57,227 nt of DNA from Egibacteraceae bacterium. Its GTDB lineage: Bacteria > Actinomycetota > Nitriliruptoria > Euzebyales > Egibacteraceae. The notes below the pieces were generated by a model. It was not told the origin of the DNA, did no database searches, and saw only the letters and a program-made list of their open reading frames with translations. How positions within the stretch are numbered: the stretch's first letter is position 1; every line of letters begins with the position of its first letter. Where the stretch lies: positions 1 to 57,227 of the forward strand of contig JAUJMQ010000011.1 in NCBI GenBank assembly GCA_030446775.1. The letters run 5' to 3'. Position numbers and translations under genes: made by a program. Below, piece after piece: positions 50,818 through 57,227 of the stretch.

Positions 50818-53175
50818 GTGAGCTTCGCGGCGCCGTGGGGGCTGGCGGCCGCCGCGCTCGCCGCCCCCCTCGTGCTGTGGTACGTCCTGCGCTCCCGCCG
50901 GCCGCGCGTGGACGTCGCGTCGACGCTGCTGTGGCGGGGGATGGACCGGTCGGCCGCCGCGGCCGTCCCGTGGCAGCGTTTCCGCCCCGACCGCACGTTC
51001 TGGCTGGTGCTGGCCGCGATCCTCGCCGGCGCCCTCGCCCTGGCCCGCCCGACCGTGCCGGCCGCGGCGGCGCTCGGCGACCACACGATCCTCGTGCTGG
51101 ACACCTCGGCCTCGATGGCGGCCGACGAGGACGGCCCCACGCGCCTGGAGCTCGCGCGGCGCCAGGCCCGCGCGCTCGTCGACCGTCTCGGTCCCGGCCA
51201 GGTCGTGTCGGTGGTCGAGGCAGGCAGCCGCGCGCGGGTGCTGCTGTCATCCTCGAGCGACCCTCGCGCCGCCCGGCGGGCGCTGGACGCCGCCGCGCTC
51301 GGCGGTGGCGCCGCCGACTACGCCGACGCGTTCACGCTCGCGAGCTCCTTGCAGCGCCCCGACCAGGTCACCGTCACCCACCTGTTCACCGACGGCCCGG
51401 TCGCCCGGCCCGACGCCGTGTCCGCGCCCTCCGGGACCGTCGTGGACGCGGTCGGGCGAGACCGGCCCAACCTCGCGGTCACCCGCCTCCAGACCGTGCC
51501 GACCGGCGCGGGGGCGGCGCAGGCGTTCGTCCAGGTGCGCAGCTTCGTCGCCCGGCCCGTCGAGGCGTCCGTGAGCCTGTCCCTGGACGGCGTCGTCGTC
51601 GAGGAGCGCATCGTGCGGCTGGCCCCGCGCGGCACCGTCGACTCGGTGGTGCCGGTCCCCGCGGCCGGCGAAGGCGGCGAGGGTGTGCTGCGGGCGACCG
51701 TCGCACCGGCGGACGTGGCCGACGCGGCGGACCGGTCGCGCGTCGACGCGCTTGCCGGAGACGACACCGCGGTGGCGGTGCTCGCGTCTCCCCGGCGGGT
51801 CCGCGCGCTCGTCGCCGGGCCCGGCAACGTCTACGTCGAGGCGGCGCTGGCCGCGCTGCCGGGCGTCGAGGTCGCCACCGCCGCAGCCGTGCCCGAGGAC
51901 CTGTCCGCCGTCGACCTGCTCGTCGTCGACCGGCTGCCGGCACCGGCCCGCGCGCAGGTGCCGACCCTGTACCTCGCGCCGACCCGGCCGCCGGACACCG
52001 TGCGGCTGGGGCGGCCCGTCGAGCTGCCGGCCGTCACCACCACCGTCACCGACCACGAGCTGCTCGCCGAGGTCGACCTCACCGGGGTCGCCGTCGCGAC
52101 CGCGCAACGGGTCACCGCCCCCACGCTGCAACCGCTGGCGTCCGGGCCGGACGGGCCGCTGCTGCTAGCCGGACGGCTCGGCCCGACGCCGGTCGTCTAC
52201 CTCGGCTTCGACCTGCTCGCCAGCAACCTGCCGCTGCAGGTCGCCTGGCCGGTGCTGATGGCGAACACCGTCACCTGGCTGGCGGGCCCGCCGGCCGCCA
52301 CGCCGGCGACGGCCGGCACCACCGTCACCCTGCCGGTGCCGCCCGGGGCCGAGGCGGTGGTCGTGTCCCCGCCCGCCGGGCAGCCGACGCGGCTGCCGCC
52401 TGCGTCGCCGCAGCTGCGCGTGGACGTACCGGGCGTGTGGCGGGTCACCTACGAGGGCGACGCCGCCGCGGAGGCGGCACCGGTCGCCGTCGCGGTGAAC
52501 CCCGACCCGGGGGAGAGCGACCTCGCCAGAGGCCGGCCCCAGCCGCTGGGGTCGGGTGAGTCGCAGCGTGCCGGGACGCCGGCGCCGTCGTCGGGCAGGC
52601 GGGTCCTCGGCCCGTCGCTGCTCGTCATCCCCCTGGCGCTGCTCCTGCTCGAGTGGCTGGTTCCGCCGGGCGCGCGGCCGCGGCGCTCGCGCACCGGGCC
52701 CCGTCACACGCCCGGACGAGGCACGGCGAGCGCCGGTCTCCGCCGGGCGCCGCGACGAGGCACGGCGGGCGCGAGTCCGGCCCAACGCCGCGACGTCGGA
52801 CCGCGGGCCCCGGGCTCCGCCGAGCGGCGCGACGAGGGACGGCGGGGACCCCGCGGTGGCCCCGCGGTCGGTCGTCTCGCCGCCGTGGCTGCTGGCCCTG
52901 CCGCTGGCGGCGGTCGTCGTCCGGCTCGGGCTGCGGCCGGTGAGGCGCGGCCCCCGCCCGGCCGGCGGGAGGCTCCGCCCGTCGCTGCGCTGGGCGGCGG
53001 GTCTGCGAGGCGCGGTGGTCGCCTGCCTGGTCCTGGCGCTGGCCGGCCCGCAGTGGCGGGCGGCCGGACGCGAGGTCGACGTCGCCTTCCTGGTGGACGC
53101 CTCGGACTCCGTCGGCGGCGCGGCTCGGGAGCAGGCGTCGGCCTGGGTGGCCGCCGCGCTGGCCACCAAGAATGA
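50818..53175 (+). CDS. BatA-like VWA-domain membrane protein (3' end uncertain)
   Basis: 785 residues as read; domains are convincing to about residue 625. N-terminal membrane segments (FAAPWGLAAAALAAPLVLWY and FWLVLAAILAGALALARPTV), a VWA domain with the metal site LVLDTSASM, a beta-rich middle, a region LYLGFDLLASNLPLQVAWPV (read VYLGFDLL) and a C-terminal segment LLVIPLALLLLEWLV. Beyond nt 52690 the frame is Arg-rich. No stop occurs in any frame between about 52560 and 53170, so the boundary with the next gene cannot be fixed. GTG 50818 is chosen as the first start giving the family N-terminus. Confidence 0.78.
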   Translation: MSFAAPWGLAAAALAAPLVLWYVLRSRRPRVDVASTLLWRGMDRSAAAAVPWQRFRPDRTFWLVLAAILAGALALARPTVPAAAALGDHTILVLDTSASMAADEDGPTRLELARRQARALVDRLGPGQVVSVVEAGSRARVLLSSSSDPRAARRALDAAALGGGAADYADAFTLASSLQRPDQVTVTHLFTDGPVARPDAVSAPSGTVVDAVGRDRPNLAVTRLQTVPTGAGAAQAFVQVRSFVARPVEASVSLSLDGVVVEERIVRLAPRGTVDSVVPVPAAGEGGEGVLRATVAPADVADAADRSRVDALAGDDTAVAVLASPRRVRALVAGPGNVYVEAALAALPGVEVATAAAVPEDLSAVDLLVVDRLPAPARAQVPTLYLAPTRPPDTVRLGRPVELPAVTTTVTDHELLAEVDLTGVAVATAQRVTAPTLQPLASGPDGPLLLAGRLGPTPVVYLGFDLLASNLPLQVAWPVLMANTVTWLAGPPAATPATAGTTVTLPVPPGAEAVVVSPPAGQPTRLPPASPQLRVDVPGVWRVTYEGDAAAEAAPVAVAVNPDPGESDLARGRPQPLGSGESQRAGTPAPSSGRRVLGPSLLVIPLALLLLEWLVPPGARPRRSRTGPRHTPGRGTASAGLRRAPRRGTAGASPAQRRDVGPRAPGSAERRDEGRRGPRGGPAVGRLAAVAAGPAAGGGRRPARAAAGEARPPPGRREAPPVAALGGGSARRGGRLPGPGAGRPAVAGGRTRGRRRLPGGRLGLRRRRGSGAGVGLGGRRAGHQE

Positions 53176-55702
53176 GCGCGACCGGGCCGCGCTGGCGCTG
53201 TTCGGCCGCGACGCCCGCCTGGAGTACGGGTTGCGCGCCGACCCGCCGGGCGCCCGGCCGGCGGTCGTCGTGGACGGCAGCGGCACGGACCTGTCGCGGG
53301 CCGCCCGCCTGGCCCAGGAGTCCTCGGCAGCGACCACCGCCGGCGGGCCGTGCTGCTGACCGACGGCCGCGAGACCGACGGCGACATCGCCGCCGCCGCC
53401 CGCGAGCTGCGTGACGCCGGGATCCGTCTCGACGTGGTCACCCTGGACGCCGCGGGCGGCGCCGACGTCCTCGTCGAGGAGGTGACCGCGCCCGCCCGTG
53501 TCCGCAGGGGCGAGGCCTACGACCTGCGCGTGCGCGTGCAGAACACCGGCCCCCAGCCCGGCCCCGGCGATGCTCGTGGTGCGCGCCGACGGCCGGCAGG
53601 TCGCGCGGCGCCGTCTCACCGTGGCGCCGGGCGGATCCGAGGTGGCGTTCCGGCGCGTCGCCGGCCGGCCGGGCACCGTCCGGTACTCAGCCGAGCTGGC
53701 GTCGGGCGCCTCCACCGTCACGGAGAACGACCGGGGGGCGGCCGCGGTGCAGGTCGCCGGCCCGCCGAAGGTCCTCGTCTACGCCCGCCGGGCCGGTCTG
53801 GGCACGGACCTCGCCGACGCGCTGCGGGCGGCGGGGGTGCCGACCGACCTGCTCGCCGCCGACCGCCGGGCGCTGCCCGCCCTCGATGGGCTGCTCGACT
53901 ACGACGGCGCCGTCCTCGTCGACGTGCCCGCTGCGACGCTCGGCACCGCCGGCATGACGACCCTGGACGCCTACGTCCGCGACGCGGGCCGCGGCCTCGT
54001 CGTCACCGGTGGCGAGGAGTCGTTCGGCATGGGCGGCTACGACGGGACACCGCTGGAGGAGCTGCTGCCGGTGTTCGCGCGGATCACCGACCCCAAGCGC
54101 CGTCAGTCGGTGGCCGAGGCGCTCGTCGTCGACACGTCCGGGTCGATGGCGGCCTGCCACTGCTCCGGCCCGAACGCGGGCCCGCAGGTGCAGCAGGGGG
54201 TCAGCAAGACCGACATCGCCAAGGAGGCGGTCGCCAAGGCGGTGTCCCAGCTCGACGCCCAGGACCAGCTCGGGGTGCTCGCGTTCAACACGGCCAGCGA
54301 GTGGGTGGTGCCGCTGCAGGACCTCCCGGCCGAGGCGGTCGTCGACGACGGGCTCGCGCGCCTGCACCCCGAGGGGGAGACCGACATCGCCCAGGGGGTC
54401 CGCGAGGCGATCGCGGGCCTGCGCGACGCCGACGCGCGCCTGCGCCACATCGTGCTGTTCACCGACGGGTTCGTGTCTGACACGTCAGGGCTGCTCGACG
54501 TGGCTCGGGAGGCCGCCGACGCCGGCATCACGCTGTCGGTGGTGGCCACCGGCGAGGGGCCCGTCGACCTGCAACGCGACCTTCGGCGCATGGCGCTGGC
54601 CGGCGGCGGGCGCTTCTACCCGGGTCACGACCTTGCCTCCATCCCCACGATCATCGCCCTCGAGCTGCGCATGGCCGCCCGCCCCATCGTCAACGAGGGG
54701 ACGTTCTTCCCCGCCGTCACCGGGCCGTCGCCGGTGACCGACCGCCTCGACGTCGCGCCGGCGCTGACGGGCTTTCTGGCCACGACCGCCAAGCCGGCCG
54801 CGTCCACGCTCCTGGCGATCGGCGAGCAGCGCGACCCGCTGCTCGCCAGCTGGCGGGCGGGCCTGGGAACGACCGTGGCGTGGACCTCCGACGTGGCGCC
54901 GAGGTGGGCGGCCCGCTGGGTGACGTGGGACCGCTTCTCGCCGTTCTGGGCCGGTGTCGTCAAGTCGACGTTCCCCGAGCGCGAGGGCCGCGAGCTGGCC
55001 GTGGAGGCCACCGCCACCGCCGACGGGGTCCGCGTCGCCGCCACCGTGCCCGAGCCCGCCCCGGCCGGCGCTCAGGCCACGGCGACGGTGACCGGCCCGG
55101 ACGGCCGGCGCCTCGAGGTGCCGCTGGACCGCACCGCCCTGGACCGCTTCGAAGCCGTCGTGCCGGCGTCGGGTGGGGAGGGCGTCTACGCGGTCAGCGC
55201 CCGCCTGGAGCGGGGCCGAGAGGTGCTCGCCCGGGGGACCGCCACCGCGACGCGGTCGTACCCGCCCGAGTACGCCGCCGCCGCGGTCGACCGCGGCCGG
55301 TTGGCCGCCACGGTGGCCGCGACTGGCGGCGTGCTGGATCCCGACCCGGCCTCGGCGTTCGACCCCGAGGGCCTGGCCCCCGGCGCCGAGGCGCGGCAGC
55401 TGTGGCCGTGGCTGGCGCTGCTCGCGCTCGTGCTCGCAACGATCGACGTGGGCCTGCGCCGGTTGCGGCTCGAGCGCGCCGACGCCGCCCGGGTGCTCGC
55501 CTGGCTGCGGGGACTGCCCGGCCGCCGCGCCGGCGCCAGCCGAGCCGCCGCCCCCCGCGACGCCGCCACCGACGCGCTGTTCGCCGCCAAGGCCCGCGCC
55601 CGCGGGGCCGGCGGGCCGCCCGACCCCAGTGGCGGGCCGGTGGCGGGCCGGGCGACCCGCGGCGGCGGGCTGCCCCGATCCCGAGCGCAGGCCGGGCGGT
55701 GA
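52856..55702 (+). CDS. Two-VWA protein with glutamine-amidotransferase-like domain (two frameshifts)
   Basis: About 948 residues. Order: two N-terminal membrane segments; VWA 1 (AFLVDASDSVGGAAREQ, nt about 53085); a beta domain; a GATase1-like domain (YDGAVLVDVPAATLG, GGEESFGMGGYDGTPLEELL); VWA 2 (VVDTSGSM, nt about 54127); a beta domain; and a final segment (LWPWLALLALVLATIDVGL). A C is missing near 53323 (LAQES then LGSDHRRRAVLLTDGRETDG) and a C is extra near 53563 (QPGP then AMLVVRADG). The start is uncertain; GTG 52856 or further upstream. Probably a MoxR-activated surface complex subunit with extracytoplasmic domains. Confidence 0.82.
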
Positions 55703-55848
55703 CCCGGACCCCCTGATCTCGCCGACCCGCGCGGCGGACCGGCGAGGCCACCATCCGCCGCACCGCCAACCGCAGCCCAGGTTTCGAAACCACGGCGCCG
55801 AACGATCCCGCGTGACGCTACTCGGGGCACTCAAGTGGGTCGGCGCGT

Positions 55849-55876
55849 GTCATACGTGGTACGGTCTGCGTATGAC
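55849..55876. promoter_or_regulatory. Inverted repeat spanning the start of the RHH antitoxin gene
   Basis: GTCATACG (55849-55856) and CGTATGAC (55869-55876) are a perfect inverted repeat with a 12-base spacer. The -10 box TACGGT (55860-55865) lies in the spacer and the start codon ATG (55872) lies in the right arm. It is a likely autoregulatory operator for the ribbon-helix-helix antitoxin; with this -10, the mRNA is leaderless. Confidence 0.65.
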
Positions 55877-56123
55877 GATGTTGAGCTTCCGCGTTGACGA
55901 CGCCGAGGCCGAGAAGGTACGGGCGTGGGCCGCACGCCTCGGACTTGACCGTTCGGAGTTCCTGCGCGACGCCCTTCGGCGTCATCTGCTCCGGCTCGCC
56001 AGCGAGAACGACGCGCAGGTGTGGCAGGAGCGTCCACTGGATGAAGCCGAACGCTCCTTCGCCGAGGTCGCTGACTGGGGTCCGGCGGAGGACTGGTCCG
56101 ACTGGCGCGATGCGCCGCGGTGA
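55872..56123 (+). CDS. Ribbon-helix-helix antitoxin
   Basis: An 83-residue protein. Residues 1-45 (MLSFRVDDAEAEKVRAWAAR, LGLDRSEFLRDALRRHL) are a typical ribbon-helix-helix DNA-binding domain; the acidic, Trp-rich C-terminus (DWGPAEDWSDWRD) is likely to be the toxin-binding tail. It overlaps the MazF gene by 14 bases, the standard antitoxin-first order. It is probably the repressor that binds the inverted repeat over its own start. Confidence 0.88.
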   Translation: MTMLSFRVDDAEAEKVRAWAARLGLDRSEFLRDALRRHLLRLASENDAQVWQERPLDEAERSFAEVADWGPAEDWSDWRDAPR

Positions 56124-56418
56124 GGTCTGGTTCGCTGCCACACCCAGCGGGGACCGCCCAGTTCTTGTCCTCACCCGTGACCCGGTCGCCGCTCACATTG
56201 GTGCTGTCGTGGTCGTGGCGCTCACTCGGACACGGCGAGGGCTTGTGTCCGAGCTCGAGCTGACTGCGGCCGAGGACGGTCTACCTAGTGACTGCGTCGC
56301 GAACTTCGACAACATCCACACCCTTCCGCGTGGGGCCTTCAGGCGCCGGGTGACGGCGCTGCCGGCGTCCAGGCTTGCCGCAGCCTGTCGCACCCTGGTC
56401 GCTGCGGCCGGCTGCTGA
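56110..56418 (+). CDS. MazF-family endoribonuclease toxin
   Basis: A 102-residue toxin of the MazF/PemK family, which cleaves mRNA. It begins MRRGEVWFAATPSGDRPVLV, with the conserved Arg-Pro and LTRD, then DGLPSDCVANFDNIHTLPRG, the block carrying the second catalytic area. Length is normal and no break is seen, so it is probably active. Coupled to the antitoxin by a 14-base overlap. Confidence 0.9.
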   Translation: MRRGEVWFAATPSGDRPVLVLTRDPVAAHIGAVVVVALTRTRRGLVSELELTAAEDGLPSDCVANFDNIHTLPRGAFRRRVTALPASRLAAACRTLVAAAGC

Positions 56419-56501
56419 GCGACGAGCAGCCCTAGCCGCCACCGGCGCCGCCCCGGCGTCCGCGTGCGGTAGTGGACTCCGATCCGCCGAACGCGTGGCC
56501 T

Positions 56502-56532
56502 ATGTACACTAGATGCAGGCACATCATGTACA
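56502..56532. promoter_or_regulatory. Repeated ATGTACA boxes and -10 before the Phd antitoxin gene
   Basis: ATGTACA occurs at 56502-56508 and again at 56526-56532, a 24-base period; each contains the palindrome TGTACA. The first overlaps a -10-like TACACT (56505-56510). Likely operator sites for Phd autoregulation. The implied transcript start near 56517 leaves room for the AGGGG ribosome site before GTG 56543. Confidence 0.5.
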
Positions 56533-56542
56533 GGGGTTGGTC

Positions 56543-56818
56543 GTGGCTGAGGTGGGGATCGCGCAACTGCGACAGGAGCTCAAGGAGTGGCTCGCCCGAG
56601 CGCAGGGAGGCGACGAGGTCGTCATCACCGATCGCGGGGAACCCGTCGCCCGCCTGACCGGGATCGATACGTCCGGGGCGCTCGAACGCCTGGTAGCGGA
56701 GGGACGGGTGAGCCGTCCGCGACGGCCACGGCCCCACGCGCGGGATGCGAACCGGATCCGGGGGGTGGGCAACGTGTCCGAAGCGATCGTCGTTGAGCGC
56801 GAGACGCGACGCGGGTGA
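56543..56818 (+). CDS. Phd/YefM-family antitoxin
   Basis: A 91-residue antitoxin. VAEVGIAQLRQELKEWLARA followed by GDEVVITDRGEPVARLTGID is the canonical prevent-host-death N-terminal domain; the Arg-rich C-terminus is the toxin-binding part. GTG 56543 is chosen because it has the ribosome site and family start; ATG 56513 would add ten residues lying within the promoter region. Its stop overlaps the toxin's GTG by 3 bases. Confidence 0.9.
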   Translation: MAEVGIAQLRQELKEWLARAQGGDEVVITDRGEPVARLTGIDTSGALERLVAEGRVSRPRRPRPHARDANRIRGVGNVSEAIVVERETRRG

Positions 56819-57227
56819 TCGCCTACTTCGACTCCAGCGCCCTGGTGAAGCTCCTCGTCGATGAACCCGGCAGCGGGGATGTGGCTGAACTCTGGGATGG
56901 AGCCGACGCGGTCCTGTCGAGCCGGGTCGCCCACGCGGAGGTGCGAGCCGCGCTCGCCGCATCGTGGCGCGCCCACCGGCTCAGCGACCAGCAGCTCGCC
57001 GACGCCAAGTCTGCGTGGACCGCCTACTGGGATGCGCTGCGCATCGTCGAGGTGACGGTCGAACTCGGGCATCGGTCCGGCGACCTGGCCGAGGCCCACG
57101 CGCTCAGTGGGTTCGATGCGGTCCACCTCGCCAGCGCCCTGGTCTTCCCGCCGCAGGACGTGATCGTCGCCACCTGGGACGCACGCCTTCACACCGCGGC
57201 CAATGCCACGGCGTTCTCGACGCTCCC
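56815..57227 (+). CDS. VapC-like PIN-domain toxin (cut by window end)
   Basis: 137 residues visible. It starts VIAYFDSSALVKLLVDEPGS, with the first acidic residue at Asp6; further catalytic acids lie in SRVAHAEVRAALA, LSGFDAVHLASAL and TWDARLHTAA. That is the complete PIN active-site set, so an active endoribonuclease is likely. Probably only a few residues are missing at the end. It is paired with the Phd antitoxin just upstream. Confidence 0.9.
   Translation, partial: MIAYFDSSALVKLLVDEPGSGDVAELWDGADAVLSSRVAHAEVRAALAASWRAHRLSDQQLADAKSAWTAYWDALRIVEVTVELGHRSGDLAEAHALSGFDAVHLASALVFPPQDVIVATWDARLHTAANATAFSTL

Overview
The window comes from a very GC-rich chromosome with the gene order hom, thrC, thrB, rho, rpmE, prfA, prmC, a tsaC-like gene, rpiB, glyA, an eight-gene ATP synthase operon and murA. 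That order is characteristic of Actinomycetota. Other signs agree: frequent GTG starts, 4-base GTGA/ATGA overlaps, and TANNNT -10 boxes only 6 to 10 bases from start codons, which suggests leaderless mRNAs. MurA keeps the fosfomycin-target cysteine that mycobacteria lack. The pairing of genes for cyclic 2,3-diphosphoglycerate synthesis points to a deep-branching or stress-adapted lineage. The lineage is inference only.

Layout. (1) 1-9416: tail of an unidentified gene, then a sugar-use operon: secreted PIG-L deacetylase with carbohydrate-binding domains, DeoR regulator, GH4 glycosidase, PfkB kinase, and an ABC importer (lipoprotein plus two permeases, no ATPase). (2) 9446-14676: threonine synthesis (hom, thrC, thrB) with a gamma-glutamyltransferase-family gene inserted. 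(3) 14745-18149: a CpdA-like phosphoesterase, then a cyclic 2,3-diphosphoglycerate synthetase homologue beside a 2-phosphoglycerate kinase homologue. (4) 18246-26299: transcription and translation housekeeping (rho, rpmE, a DUF1385 gene, prfA, prmC, tsaC), then rpiB and glyA. (5) 26490-34193: F1Fo ATP synthase operon with two AtpI-like genes at its head. (6) 34200-41900: a DUF559 protein amid extragenic palindromes, a membrane protein on the other strand, murA, a CPBP protease, DUF1232, a zinc-ribbon protein, two cyclophilins, a conserved hypothetical and methylmalonyl-CoA epimerase. (7) 42014-55702: a nine-gene, same-strand cluster combining an ABC-2 exporter, a MoxR ATPase, a DUF58 protein, VWA and glutamine-amidotransferase-like proteins and large membrane proteins. 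(8) 55849-57227: two adjacent toxin-antitoxin modules, ribbon-helix-helix/MazF and Phd/VapC (the last cut by the window edge).

An important caveat is that many conserved genes between 13.4 and 23.1 kb and between 42.5 and 53.6 kb are broken by single-base indels, mostly in G or C runs, while 0.2-13 kb and 23.7-42 kb look clean. This looks like residual assembly error rather than decay. Genes such as thrC, rho, prfA and prmC should be read as intact in the organism. Coordinates below span the whole reconstructed gene, and each shift is described.

The two most interesting systems are the pair for cyclic 2,3-diphosphoglycerate (a solute best known from methanogenic archaea) and the MoxR-DUF58-VWA-ABC exporter cluster. 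Two families of short repeats also stand out: one shared upstream of hom and of the DUF1232 gene, and one of palindromes around the DUF559 gene.
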